64,000 nt of DNA from Kineococcus rhizosphaerae (lineage in GTDB: Bacteria > Actinomycetota > Actinomycetes > Actinomycetales > Kineococcaceae), in contig NZ_PVZF01000002.1 in assembly GCF_003002055.1 (NCBI RefSeq), positions 62,001 to 126,000 of the forward strand. Reading direction: 5' to 3'. Under the pieces are notes generated by a model that saw nothing but the letters and a program-made list of their open reading frames with translations, was not told where the DNA came from and made no database searches. A program made the position numbers and the translations under genes. Positions 44,366-56,286 of the stretch are shown piece after piece. How positions within the stretch are numbered: the first letter of the stretch is position 1; each line of letters opens with the position of its first letter.

Positions 44366-45226
44366 ATGACACGCCACACGACCCGACGGGCCGTCCTCGC
44401 CTCGGCGCTCGCCGCGGCAGGCCTCGTCGTCAGCGCCTGCAGCCCCTCCGGCACGTCCTCCGCCGCGGAGGACGACCCCTACGGCCTCGTGCAGCCGGGC
44501 ACCCTGCGGGTGGCCAGCCTCGGCGACGCCAAGCCGTACACGTTCACCGACGCGAAGGGGGAGTTCACCGGGTTCGACGTCGAACTGTTCCGCGACGTCG
44601 CGAAGCGGATGGGGATCACCGACGTCACCTTCACCGGCCAGGACTTCACCGCGATCCTGCCCGGCGTGGCCAACGGCCAGTTCGACGCGGGCGTCGCCGC
44701 CATCGGCATCACCGACCAGCGCAAGCAGACCGTCGACTTCAGCGACGGCTACCTCGCCGGGTACCTCAGCGTCCTGACCACCCGCACCTCCGGGGTGACC
44801 TCGGCGAAGACCCTGGCCGGCAAGCGCCTCGGCGTCGTGCAGGGCACCCTGCAGGAGGCCTACGCCCTCAAGAACTTCCCCGACGCCGACCTCGTCCGCT
44901 TCCCGGACAACAACGCCGCCGTCTCGGCCCTCAACGGCGGCAGCGTCGACGCGCACTTCCTCGACTACGAGGCCGCGAAGTCCTACGTGCAGCAGTTCGG
45001 TCTCGTCGACGCCGAGGACATCCCCAGCTTCGACGCCCCCGCCGGGTTCGCGATCGCCAAGGGCAAGACGGCCCTGCGCGAGGCGCTGGACGAGAACCTG
45101 CACGCCGCGATGGAGGACGGCACCTGGAAGACGCTGTACGAGAAGTGGTTCCCCGGATCCCCGATGCCCCAGCAGTACCTGCCCAGCGCCGAGCGGACCG
45201 CCTCGCCGACGCCGTCGGCCTCGTGA
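44366..45226 (+). CDS. ABC importer substrate-binding lipoprotein, family 3 (polar amino acid type)
   Basis: 286 residues from ATG 44366. It has a twin-arginine-like lipoprotein signal [19 protein letters not shown] with the lipidated Cys near 30. The family-3 binding fold follows: [28 protein letters not shown], then [20 protein letters not shown], and [15 protein letters not shown]. Family 3 binds amino acids, opines and related amines. The C-terminus ends in a Ser/Thr/Pro-rich tail. First gene of the LacI-controlled operon. Confidence 0.9.
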   Translation: MTRHTTRRAVLASALAAAGLVVSACSPSGTSSAAEDDPYGLVQPGTLRVASLGDAKPYTFTDAKGEFTGFDVELFRDVAKRMGITDVTFTGQDFTAILPGVANGQFDAGVAAIGITDQRKQTVDFSDGYLAGYLSVLTTRTSGVTSAKTLAGKRLGVVQGTLQEAYALKNFPDADLVRFPDNNAAVSALNGGSVDAHFLDYEAAKSYVQQFGLVDAEDIPSFDAPAGFAIAKGKTALREALDENLHAAMEDGTWKTLYEKWFPGSPMPQQYLPSAERTASPTPSAS

Positions 45227-45239
45227 GGAGGACGGGTTC

Positions 45240-46031
45240 GTGACCTGGTTCGACACCATCGCCCGGACGTTCCTCGACGGGCACGCGATGCTGCAGGTCC
45301 TGCCGCAGCTGCTCGCCACCGGCCTGCGGAACACGTTGGTCATCTCGGTGGCCGCCACGGTCATCGGCACCGTGCTCGCGATGGTCGTGGCCCTCATGGG
45401 GATCTCGACGTCGCGGTGGCTGCGCGTGCCGGCCCGCGTCTACACCGACGTGTTCCGCGGGTTGCCGGCCATCCTCACCATCCTGCTCATCGGTCAGGGT
45501 TTCGCCCGGTTCAGCCAGTCGGTGTTCGGGCCCTCGCCCTACCCGCTGGGCATCATCGCCCTGGCCCTCATCTCCAGCGCGTACCTCGGGGAGATCTTCC
45601 GCGCCGGCATCCAGGCCGTGGACCGCGGCCAGCTGGAGGCCTGCCGCGCGCTGGGCATGAGCTACGGCCGCGCCATGCGCCTGGTCGTGGTTCCCCAGGG
45701 CGTCCGCCGGGTGCTGCCCGCCCTGGTGAACCAGTTCATCGCCATCGTCAAGGACTCCAGCCTCGTGTACTTCCTGGGGCTGCTGACCTCCGAACGCGAA
45801 CTGTTCCGCGTCGGCCAGGACGCCGCGGTGCTGTCCGGGAACCTGTCCCCGCTGGTGCTGGCCGGGGTGTTCTACCTCGTCATCACCGTTCCGCTGACCC
45901 ACGTGGTCAACGTCGTCGACGCCCGGTTCCGCACCGGCCGCCGCGTCCCCACACCGCCCAAGAGCGGGCTCGACGAGGTCGCCGAACTCGCGCCCTCCGC
46001 GCCCACCGGACCCCGCGGGAGCAGTCTGTGA
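45240..46031 (+). CDS. ABC importer permease, polar amino acid type
   Basis: 263 residues, GTG start 13 bases after the SBP stop. The five-helix HisM/GlnP fold contains LATGLRNTLVISVAATVIGTVLA, FRGLPAILTILLIGQGFARF and the ATPase-contacting EAA loop EACRALGMSYGRAMRLVVVPQGVRRVLPAL. The C-terminal 30 residues are a charged cytoplasmic tail. Only one permease is encoded, so it probably works as a homodimer. Confidence 0.92.
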   Translation: MTWFDTIARTFLDGHAMLQVLPQLLATGLRNTLVISVAATVIGTVLAMVVALMGISTSRWLRVPARVYTDVFRGLPAILTILLIGQGFARFSQSVFGPSPYPLGIIALALISSAYLGEIFRAGIQAVDRGQLEACRALGMSYGRAMRLVVVPQGVRRVLPALVNQFIAIVKDSSLVYFLGLLTSERELFRVGQDAAVLSGNLSPLVLAGVFYLVITVPLTHVVNVVDARFRTGRRVPTPPKSGLDEVAELAPSAPTGPRGSSL

Positions 46032-46119
46032 GATCCACCGCCGAGACACCCACCGCCGAGGACCCCGGCGCCACGGGGCCCGAGCGCACCTACGCCGGTC
46101 CGCCCTGGACCTGCGCGAC

Positions 46120-46814
<695 letters not shown>

Positions 46815-46818
<4 letters not shown>

Positions 46819-47834
46819 GCGCGCTGCGCACCGCCGTCGTCGGCTGGGGGACCGCCGGGGCGGTGTTCCACGGCCCGCTGCTGGCCGCCGACCCGGAGTT
46901 CTCCGTGGACGTCGTCGTCACCCGCGACCCCGCCCGCGCGGCCGCCGCGCGCACCGCCCTGCCGGGCGTGGCCGTGGTGGCCTCGCCCGAGGAGGTCTGG
47001 GCCCGCCGCGGCGAGCTCGACCTCGTCGTGCTCGCCTCCCCGCCGGCCACCCACGTCGACCTCGCCACCCGCGCGCTGCAGGCGGGGCTGGCCACGGTCG
47101 TCGACAAACCCCTGGCCGTCGACGCGGCCGGCGCCCGGAAGCTGCTCGACGTGGCGGGCGCCACCGGGACGCCGTTGACGGTGTTCCAGAACCGCCGCTG
47201 GGACGGGGACTTCCTGACCCTGCGCCGGCTGGTGGCCGAGGGCGCCCTGGGCCGGGTGCACCGCTTCACCTCGCGCTTCACGTGGTGGGAACCGGCCGGG
47301 GGCAAGGCGTGGAAGATGGACGCCCCCGTGGCCGACGGCGGCGGGATCCTCGCCGACCTCGGCACCCACCTCGTCGACCAGGCCCTGCAGCTGTTCGGCC
47401 CCGTGGACTCCGTCACCGCCGAGCTGGACCGGCGCCGGCCCGGGCCCGGCCCCGAGGACGACGCCTTCGTCGCCCTGCACCACCGCAGCGGGGTCCGCTC
47501 CCACCTGTGGATGAGCGCCGTCGCGGCGCTGCCCGGCCCGCGGTTCCACGTGCTCGGCGAGCGCGGTGCCGTCGCCGTCGAGGGTCTGGACCCCCAGGAG
47601 CAGCAGCTCGCGGCCGGGCTCGTCCCCGGCACCCCCGGGTACGGGGTGCGCGGTGCCCCGGCCCGCGGCGGGACCGTCGACGCCCCGGCCGAGGTCCCCG
47701 TGGCGCCCGGCGACTACGCCGCCTTCTACCGCGGGCTGGCCGACAGCCTGCTGCGCGGCGGCCCGCTGCCGGTCGAGCCCGCCGACGCCGTCGCCGTCCT
47801 CGACGTCCTGGACCGGGTGCGCGCGGCCGCCTGA
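46815..47834 (+). CDS. Gfo/Idh/MocA-family oxidoreductase
   Basis: 339 residues from GTG 46815, overlapping the ATPase stop. Rossmann motif TAVVGWGTAGAVFHGPLL, then the family's VDKPLAVDAAGARKL (the EKP-like catalytic loop, VDKP here) and GGGILADLGTHLVDQAL with the catalytic-site His. It uses NAD(P) on a sugar, inositol or related polyol/aminated sugar. Its place in an amino-acid-type importer operon suggests a sugar-amine substrate (inference). Confidence 0.9.
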
Positions 47835-47886
47835 GCCCGCCCCGCTCCGCTCCGAAACCCCCGCTCCACGATCGGAAGAGAGAACC

Positions 47887-49020
47887 ATGAGCACCTCCAC
47901 CGCCCGGGTCGTCGTCGTCGGCGCCGGCATCCTCGGCGTCTCCACGGCCGCCCACCTGGCCCGCGCCGGGGCGTCCGTCGACCTCGTCACCGAGGCCGAC
48001 GTCGCCTCCGGGGCCAGCGGCCGGTCGCTGTCGTGGCTGAACTCCGCCGGCGCCCGCAGCGACGCCTACCACCTGCTGCGCACCGTCGGCATCGACCGCT
48101 GGCACACCTTCGCCGCCCGCCACGGCCACGAGCAGGGCCTGCGGGACGGTCTGCGCTTCGACGGCGGCCTGACGTGGGCGGCGCCGGGGGAGAGCTTCCG
48201 CGCGCGGCACGCCCACGAGCTGGCCATCGGCTACGACTCGGTGTGGCTGGCGCCGGAGGAGATCGCCGCCTGGACCCCCGGCGTGGACCCGGCCGCCGTG
48301 GCCGCCGAGGGCGCGGTCTTCAACCCCGGTGAGGGCTGGGTGGACCTGCCACTGGCCGCCGGGGTGCTCCTGGAGGGGTTCCGCGCCGCGGGCGGCCGCC
48401 TGCAGACCGGGACCGGCCGGGCCCACCCCGTCGTCGAGGGCGGTCGCGTCACCGGCGTCACGACGGACTCCGGAGCCACCTTCGCCGCCGACGCCGTCGT
48501 GCTGGCGACCGGCCCGTGGGTCCCGCGCGACCTGGCCGACCTCGGCCTCACCGTCCCCGACGACTCCCCGGTCTCCCTGCTGCTGCGCACGAAACCCGTC
48601 GAGGTGGCCCTGCGCGCGGTCCTCAACACCCCGCGCGTCGCGGTGCGCCCGGCCCCCGGCGGGGTGCTGGTGCTGGACTCGGCCTGGTCGGAGGAGGAGG
48701 TCGTCATCCACCGCGAGGGCGACTACGAGGTCAAGGACAGCACGCTGGAGGGTCTGCTCGCCGAGGCCTCGGCCGTCCTGGCCGGCCACCCCGAGCTGGC
48801 GCTCGACGGCTACGGCGTGGGCCGCAAACCCATCCCCGGCGACGGTGAACCCGTCGCCGGTGCCGTGGACGGCGTCGAGGGCCTGCACGTCCTGTTCACC
48901 CACAGCGGCGCCACCCTGGGCCTGGTCCTGGGGGAGTTCACCGCCCGCGAGGTGCTCACCGGGCAGCCGAACCCGCTGCTGGCGGCCTTCCGCCCCGGCC
49001 GCTTCGGCGCCCGCGCCTGA
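47887..49020 (+). CDS. FAD-dependent oxidase, DAO/glycine oxidase family
   Basis: 377 residues from ATG 47887 with AGAGAGAA upstream. FAD-binding VVVVGAGILGVSTAAHLARAG at the N-terminus; the DAO fold continues with SGASGRSLSWLNSAG, VVLATGPWVPRDLADLG and the C-terminal FAD loop HVLFTHSGATLGLVLGEF. These enzymes oxidise amino acids or N-substituted amino acids (sarcosine, opines, Amadori compounds). Last gene of the operon; a strong terminator follows. Confidence 0.88.
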   Translation: MSTSTARVVVVGAGILGVSTAAHLARAGASVDLVTEADVASGASGRSLSWLNSAGARSDAYHLLRTVGIDRWHTFAARHGHEQGLRDGLRFDGGLTWAAPGESFRARHAHELAIGYDSVWLAPEEIAAWTPGVDPAAVAAEGAVFNPGEGWVDLPLAAGVLLEGFRAAGGRLQTGTGRAHPVVEGGRVTGVTTDSGATFAADAVVLATGPWVPRDLADLGLTVPDDSPVSLLLRTKPVEVALRAVLNTPRVAVRPAPGGVLVLDSAWSEEEVVIHREGDYEVKDSTLEGLLAEASAVLAGHPELALDGYGVGRKPIPGDGEPVAGAVDGVEGLHVLFTHSGATLGLVLGEFTAREVLTGQPNPLLAAFRPGRFGARA

Positions 49021-49028
49021 GGACGTCC

Positions 49029-49053
49029 CCTCCCCGTGCCGGGCACGGGGAGG
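49029..49053. terminator. bidirectional terminator, oxidase / acetyl-CoA synthetase
   Basis: Perfect 12-bp arms CCTCCCCGTGCC/GGCACGGGGAGG with a one-base centre (a wider loop in practice), between convergent genes and 7 bases from the acs stop. Confidence 0.65.
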
Positions 49054-49060
49054 GAGGGTC

Positions 49061-51010
49061 TCAGCGGGAGGCCACGTACTGCGCCCAGGCCGTCTCGACC
49101 GCGGCCAGCGCGGTCTCGTCCTGCAGCGACGTCACGTCCCCGCCGCCGCGGCCGGCGGTCAGGTCGGCCATCAACCGGCGCATGATCTTCCCCGAGCGCG
49201 TCTTGGGCAGGTCCGGGACGACGACGACGTCGCGGGGTTTGGCGACGGGCCCGATCTCGTGCGCGACGTGGGCCTGCAGTTCCCGCGCGAGGTCGCCGTC
49301 GACGCCCTCGCCGCGCAGGATGACGAACGCCACGATCCGCTGACCGGTGGTGTCGTCGGGAGCGCCGACGACCGCGGCCTCGGCGACCCGCGGGTGCGAG
49401 ACGAGGGCCGACTCCAGTTCGATGCTCGACAACCGGTGTCCCGAGACGTTCAGCACGTCGTCGATGCGGCCGCCGATCCAGACGTACCCGTCGGCGTCCT
49501 TGGTCGCCGCGTCCCCGGCGAGGTACCAGCCCTGCGCCGCGTACGGTTCCCAGTAGCTCTTGACGAACCGGGCGTGGTCGCGCCACACGGTGCGGGCCAT
49601 GCCGGGCCAGGGTTTCGTGATGACGAGGACACCCGTCTCGCCGGGGGCCGTCTCGTTCCCGGCCTCGTCGACGACGGTGGCCGACAACCCCGGCAGCGGG
49701 ACCGTCCCGGAGCCGGGTTTCAGTGCCGTGACACCCGGCAGGGGGGCGATGACCGCGGCACCCGTCTCGGACTGCCACCACGTGTCGACGATGGGGCAGC
49801 GCCCACCCCCGACGTTGCGGTGCAACCACGTCCACGCCTCGGGGTTGATGGCCTCCCCGACGGACCCCAGCAGCCGCAGCGACGACAGGTCGAACCGCGC
49901 GGGCAGTTCCGGACCGTGCTTCATGAACGTCCGCACCAGCGTCGGGGCGGTGTAGTAGATCGTCACGCCGTACTTCTCGATGACCTCGAAGTGCCGGCCC
50001 GGGTGCGGGGTCAGCGGGGACCCCTCGTAGATCACCTGCGTCACGCCGTTGGACAGCGGCCCGTACATCTCGTACGAGTGCGCCGTCACCCACGCCAGGT
50101 CGGCCTGGCACCAGTACACGTCGTCGTCCTTGACGTCGAACACCGCCCAGTGCGACCACGACGTGTGGGTCAGGTAGCCGCCGCTGGTGTGGACCAGGCC
50201 CTTGGGCTTCCCCGTCGTGCCGGAGGTGTAGATGATGAACAGCGGGTTCTCGGCGTCGAAGCTCGGCGCGGTGTGCTCGGCCGGCTGGCGGTCGACGAGT
50301 TCGTGCCACCACACGTCGCGGCCCGGGGTCCACGGGAAGTCGGGGGTCGCCTCGCCGGTGCGGCGCAGGACGAGGACGTGCTCGACGTGGTCCAGGCCGG
50401 CGACGGCGGCGTCGGCGGCACCCTTGACGGCGACGGCGTGGCCGCGGCGGAACTGCCCGTCGGTGCAGACGAGGAGCTTGGCCTCGGTGTCCTCCACGCG
50501 GAAGCGCAGCGCCTCGGCGGAGAAACCCCCGAACACCAGCGAGACGACGGCGCCGATGCGGGCGCAGGCCATCGTCGCGACGATCGTCTCCGGCAGCACG
50601 GGCAGGTAGAGCACCACGCGGTCGCCGTGCCCGACGCCGAGCTCCTCCAGGGCGTTCGCCAGCCGGCAGACCTCGTCCTTCAGCTGCGCGTACGTGGTGG
50701 TGCGCGAGTCGCCCGGCTCGCCCTCCCAGTGCAGCGCGACCTTGTCCCCGCGGCCGGCGGCCACGTGCCGGTCCACGCAGTTCACCGCGACGTTGAGCTT
50801 CCCACCGGTGAACCACTGCGCCGTCGGCAGCGTCGAGCCGTCGAACACGGTGTGGAACGGCTCGTCCCACTGCAGCCGGCGGGCCTGCTCGGCCCAGAAC
50901 GCCTCGGGGTCGGCCGCGGCGCGGGCGTGCTCCCCGGCGCCGACGTTGGCCTGGGCGGCGAACTCGGGCGAAGGGGCGAAGACGAGCTCGGGCGCAGGGG
51001 TGCTGGTCAC
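49061..51010 (-). CDS. acsA: acetate--CoA ligase (acetyl-CoA synthetase)
   Basis: 649 residues from GTG 51010, with GAGGA five bases before it; GTG 51022 is a close alternative. The P-loop FIIYTSGTTGKPKGLVH, the VDTWWQSETGAAVI motif, GRIDDVLNVSGHRLSS and the C-terminal PKTRSGKIMRRL with the acetylatable lysine are present. It converts acetate, ATP and CoA to acetyl-CoA. Size matches AcsA (about 650). It is divergent from the sulfur operon leader. Confidence 0.95.
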   Translation of the reverse strand: MTSTPAPELVFAPSPEFAAQANVGAGEHARAAADPEAFWAEQARRLQWDEPFHTVFDGSTLPTAQWFTGGKLNVAVNCVDRHVAAGRGDKVALHWEGEPGDSRTTTYAQLKDEVCRLANALEELGVGHGDRVVLYLPVLPETIVATMACARIGAVVSLVFGGFSAEALRFRVEDTEAKLLVCTDGQFRRGHAVAVKGAADAAVAGLDHVEHVLVLRRTGEATPDFPWTPGRDVWWHELVDRQPAEHTAPSFDAENPLFIIYTSGTTGKPKGLVHTSGGYLTHTSWSHWAVFDVKDDDVYWCQADLAWVTAHSYEMYGPLSNGVTQVIYEGSPLTPHPGRHFEVIEKYGVTIYYTAPTLVRTFMKHGPELPARFDLSSLRLLGSVGEAINPEAWTWLHRNVGGGRCPIVDTWWQSETGAAVIAPLPGVTALKPGSGTVPLPGLSATVVDEAGNETAPGETGVLVITKPWPGMARTVWRDHARFVKSYWEPYAAQGWYLAGDAATKDADGYVWIGGRIDDVLNVSGHRLSSIELESALVSHPRVAEAAVVGAPDDTTGQRIVAFVILRGEGVDGDLARELQAHVAHEIGPVAKPRDVVVVPDLPKTRSGKIMRRLMADLTAGRGGGDVTSLQDETALAAVETAWAQYVASR

Positions 51011-51057
51011 GGGGGTCCTCACGGGCGGGGGAGCGGGGCGGCCGGCCCGTGGCCGGC

Positions 51058-51087
51058 TTGGTCGCCAGGGTAGCTGCGCCGTACCCT
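51058..51087 (+). promoter_or_regulatory. promoter of the leader peptide/sulfur operon
   Basis: -35 TTGGTC (51058-51063) and -10 TACCCT (51082-51087) with an 18-base spacer. The expected start is at about 51094, exactly the GTG of the leader peptide, so the leader would be translated from a leaderless mRNA. Confidence 0.6.
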
Positions 51088-51093
51088 CGGCCC

Positions 51094-51177
51094 GTGGAGA
51101 CCAGAGGGCGGCACTTCTTCGCCGTCCAGCGCCGGCACGTGGACCTGTGCCGCACCCGCTCCGCCGCCTGTCGCTGA
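51094..51177 (+). CDS. Cys-containing leader peptide of the RHVDLCR type
   Basis: 27 codons from GTG 51094. The C-terminal part QRRHVDLCRTRSAACR matches the actinobacterial leader peptides found upstream of sulfur-assimilation and cysteine-related genes, in which ribosome stalling at Cys codons senses cysteine supply. Cys codons are TGC (position 19) and TGT (26). The start coincides with the predicted transcript start. A perfect hairpin begins 14 bases after the stop, and the monooxygenase operon starts at 51271. It is too short for standard gene finding; the motif match carries the call. Confidence 0.85.
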   Translation: METRGRHFFAVQRRHVDLCRTRSAACR

Positions 51178-51190
51178 CCCGCACCTCCCG

Positions 51191-51210
51191 CGCCCGGGAA
51201 CACCCGGGCG
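51191..51210 (+). terminator. candidate attenuator hairpin
   Basis: CGCCCGGG (51191-51198) and CCCGGGCG (51203-51210), perfect 8-bp arms with loop AACA, between the leader peptide stop and the first monooxygenase. A second CCGGGCG copy at 51214-51220 offers an alternative pairing for the left arm. Confidence 0.5.
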
Positions 51211-51270
51211 TCACCGGGCGCTGCACCGAGCGCGCCGGCAGGTCTCGTCAGTCCCGAGGGGGTCCCACCC

Positions 51271-52362
51271 GTGTCCACGCAGATCGGCGTCACGATCGGT
51301 GTCGAGCTCGACGCCGCCGGCCGCCACCCCGCCGCCTGGCGGCTGCCCGGCGCCCGGCCCGCCGAGCTGTTCACCGCCGCCCACTGGCGCCGCCTGGCCG
51401 AGACCGTCGACGCCGCCGACCTCGACCTGCTCGTCGTCCCGGACTCCTTCCGCCTTGGCTCCTCCGACGACAGGGACCAGCGCGGCCGCCTGGACGCCGT
51501 CGCCGTCACGGCCAACCTCGCACCGCTGACCCGGCGGACCGGGCTGGTCCCGGTGGTCACCACGACGCACACCGAGCCCTTCCACACCCAGAAGGCCGTC
51601 GCGACGCTGGACTTCACCAGCCGTGGCCGCGCGGGCTGGCAGGTCGAGGTGTCCACCACGCCCGCCGAAGCCGACCTGTTCGGGCGCAAGGCGGCCGCCG
51701 CGCCGGAGGTCCTGTGGCGCGAAGCCGCCGAGACGGTCGAGGTCGTGCGCCGGCTCTGGGACTCCTGGGAGGACGACGCCGTCGTCAAGGACCTGGCCAC
51801 CGGCCGGTTCGTCGACCGCGACAAGCTGCACTACGTCGACTTCGCCGGGGAGAACTTCTCGGTCAAGGGACCGTCGATCACGCCGCGCTCGCCGCAGGGC
51901 CAGCCGCTCGTCATCGTCCCCGTGCGCGACGAGCCGTCCCTGGCCGTCGCCGCGGCCCACGCCGACGTGGCCCGGCTGGAGGCCCACGACGTGCCGACGG
52001 CCACCCGGTGGGCCGCGGGCCTGGAGGGGACCGTGCTGCTGGACGTGGAGGTGCTGCTGCGCCGCGACGCCTCCGAGGCGCAGGACGTCGCCGCCCACCT
52101 CGACGAGCTGAGCCCCGGCCACGGCCCCCGCGCGCTGCGCCACGTCGGGACCCCCGCCTCGCTGGTCGAGCTGCTGCGCGACCTCCCGCAGGGCGTCGGC
52201 GGGGCCGTGCTCGTCCCGCTGGACCTGCCCGCGACCCTCGACCTCGTCGCCTCCGACGTGGTCCCGCACCTGGGCCGGGAACCGTTCACCGGCCGGACCC
52301 TGCGCGACCGCTTCGGCCTGCCCCGACCCGCCAGCCGCTACGCCGTGGAGGCGACCCGATGA
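51271..52362 (+). CDS. LLM-class flavin-dependent monooxygenase (short form)
   Basis: 363 residues, GTG start behind AGGGGG. TIM-barrel of the luciferase-like family: LDLLVVPDSFRLGSS, then TGLVPVVTTTHTEPFHTQKAVATLDFTSRGRAGW (the conserved strand-4 region), and LWDSWEDDAV. It uses FMNH2 and O2. Enzymes of this class cleave C-S or C-N bonds (SsuD, DszA, NtaA relatives). The Cys-type leader ahead of it suggests an organosulfur substrate. Coupled by ATGA to the next monooxygenase. Confidence 0.85.
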   Translation: MSTQIGVTIGVELDAAGRHPAAWRLPGARPAELFTAAHWRRLAETVDAADLDLLVVPDSFRLGSSDDRDQRGRLDAVAVTANLAPLTRRTGLVPVVTTTHTEPFHTQKAVATLDFTSRGRAGWQVEVSTTPAEADLFGRKAAAAPEVLWREAAETVEVVRRLWDSWEDDAVVKDLATGRFVDRDKLHYVDFAGENFSVKGPSITPRSPQGQPLVIVPVRDEPSLAVAAAHADVARLEAHDVPTATRWAAGLEGTVLLDVEVLLRRDASEAQDVAAHLDELSPGHGPRALRHVGTPASLVELLRDLPQGVGGAVLVPLDLPATLDLVASDVVPHLGREPFTGRTLRDRFGLPRPASRYAVEATR

Positions 52363-53723
52363 CCCAGCGTGCGAGCAAGCGTCAGGTCCACCTCGGCGCC
52401 CACTTCCCGGGCGTCAACAACACGACCGTCTGGCGCGACCCGCGCGCGGGCAGCCAGGTCGACTTCTCCTCCTTCGAGCACCTGGCCCGCACCGCCGAGC
52501 GCGGGCTCATGGACTTCTTCTTCCTCGCCGAGGGGCTGCGGCTGCGCGAGCAGCGCGGGAGGATCCACGACCTCGACGTCGTCGGCCGTCCCGACACCCT
52601 GACCGTGCTGAACTCGCTGGCCTCGGTGACCACCCACCTCGGGCTGGCCGGGACGATCAACGCGACGTTCAACGAGGCCGCCGAGGTCGCCCGGCAGTTC
52701 GCCTCCCTCGACCACCTCTCCGGCGGCCGCGCCGCGTGGAACGTCGTCACGAGCTCCGACGCGTTCACCGGGGAGAACTTCCGCCGCGGGGGGTACCTGG
52801 CGCACGCCGACCGGTACGTGCGCGCCCGCGAGGTCCTCGACGTCGCACGGGAGTTCTGGGACTCCTGGGCGCCGGACGCGCTCGTCGCCGACCCCGCGAC
52901 GGGGGTCTTCGCGCGCGGGATCACCGAGGTAGAGCACCACGGCGCGCAGTTCGACGTCCGCGGCCCGGGACTGCTGCCGCGCAGCCCGCAGGGGCACCCG
53001 GTCCTGTTCCAGGCCGGCGACTCCGACGCCGGCCGCGAGTTCGGCGCCACGTACGCCGACGCCATCTTCACGATGCACGGCACCCTCGAGGCGGGGGTGC
53101 GGTTCACGGCTGACATGCGGGCGCGCGCGGTGCGCAACGGCCGGTCCGGGGACGAGCTGAAGATCCTGCCCGGAGCCACGTTCGTCCTGGGCGACACGCT
53201 GGAGGAGGCGAAGGAGAACGCGCGGGAGATCCGCTTCCTGCAGGTCGGCCCCGAACAGGCCGTCGCGTTCCTGGAGCAGGTCTGGGGCCGCGACCTCACC
53301 GGCTTCGACCCCTCCGGCCCGCTGCCGGCCTTCGAACCCGAGGTCACCTCCGACATCGCTCAGGGCCGCACCCGGATGACGAAGGACCCCCGCGAGACCG
53401 CCCGCACCTGGCGCGAGCTCGCGGCGGCGAACGGCTGGACCGCGCGCGAACTCGTCGTCGAGGTCACCGGCCGCCAGCAGTTCGTCGGCACGCCCGAGCA
53501 GGTCGCCGCCGAGATCGACGAGTACGTCCAGGCCGACGCCTGCGACGGGTTCATCCTCGTCCCGCACCTCACCCCGGCCGGTCTCGACGAGTTCGTCGAG
53601 AAGGTCGTCCCGCTGCTGCAGGAACGCGGCAGCTACCGCACCGAGTACGCCGGGCAGACGCTGCGCGACCACCTCGGCCTGCAGCACCCGCACGCCGTCC
53701 CGTCCGTCCGCGCCACCGCCTGA
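52359..53723 (+). CDS. NtaA/SnaA/DszA-family flavin monooxygenase
   Basis: 454 residues from ATG 52359. The longer branch of the luciferase-like family: VHLGAHFPGVNNTTVWRDP at the start, FEHLARTAERGLMDFFFLAEGL, then SLDHLSGGRAAWNVVTS and RSPQGHPVLFQAGDSDAGREF. The family includes nitrilotriacetate, dibenzothiophene sulfone and related monooxygenases, which need a separate flavin reductase (none in the window). It forms a pair with the upstream short monooxygenase. Sulfur-linked role inferred from the operon. Confidence 0.9.
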   Translation: MTQRASKRQVHLGAHFPGVNNTTVWRDPRAGSQVDFSSFEHLARTAERGLMDFFFLAEGLRLREQRGRIHDLDVVGRPDTLTVLNSLASVTTHLGLAGTINATFNEAAEVARQFASLDHLSGGRAAWNVVTSSDAFTGENFRRGGYLAHADRYVRAREVLDVAREFWDSWAPDALVADPATGVFARGITEVEHHGAQFDVRGPGLLPRSPQGHPVLFQAGDSDAGREFGATYADAIFTMHGTLEAGVRFTADMRARAVRNGRSGDELKILPGATFVLGDTLEEAKENAREIRFLQVGPEQAVAFLEQVWGRDLTGFDPSGPLPAFEPEVTSDIAQGRTRMTKDPRETARTWRELAAANGWTARELVVEVTGRQQFVGTPEQVAAEIDEYVQADACDGFILVPHLTPAGLDEFVEKVVPLLQERGSYRTEYAGQTLRDHLGLQHPHAVPSVRATA

Positions 53724-55841
<2,118 letters not shown>

Positions 55842-55851
55842 GAATGGTGCC

Positions 55852-56280
55852 GTGGACCTGTACCAGCAGCTGATCATCGAGCACTCCAAGCGCCCGCACG
55901 GCGAGGGCCTGCGCGCGCCGTTCGGCGCGCAGGCCCACCACGTGAACCCCACGTGCGGGGACGAGATCACCCTGCGGGTGCAGGTCGAGGACGAGGTGGT
56001 CACCGACGTCTCCTACGACGCGGTGGGCTGCTCCATCAGCCGGGCCTCGGCCTCGGTGCTGCACGACCTCGTCGTCGGGCAGCCCGTCGTGGCGGTCGGC
56101 GAGGTGCGCGACGCCGTGCAGCACATGCTGACCAGCCGCGGTGAGGACACCGGGGACGAGGAGGTGCTCGGCGACGCCGTCGCGTTCGCGGGCGTGGCGA
56201 AGTACCCGGCGCGGGTGAAGTGCGCGCTGCTCAGCTGGTCGGCGCTGGCCGACGCGCTGCTGCGCACCGCCCCGGCCTGA
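55852..56280 (+). CDS. sufU: SufU-type sulfur acceptor / zinc protein
   Basis: 142 residues, GTG start 10 bases after sufS. The three conserved cysteines are visible (NPTCGDEITL, AVGCSISRASAS, RVKCALLSW), with Asp next to the first, the zinc site of SufU. It takes the persulfide from SufS for Fe-S cluster assembly. The usual SufBCD scaffold genes are not in this window. Last gene of the sulfur operon. Confidence 0.93.
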   Translation: MDLYQQLIIEHSKRPHGEGLRAPFGAQAHHVNPTCGDEITLRVQVEDEVVTDVSYDAVGCSISRASASVLHDLVVGQPVVAVGEVRDAVQHMLTSRGEDTGDEEVLGDAVAFAGVAKYPARVKCALLSWSALADALLRTAPA

Positions 56281-56286
56281 GAGCCC

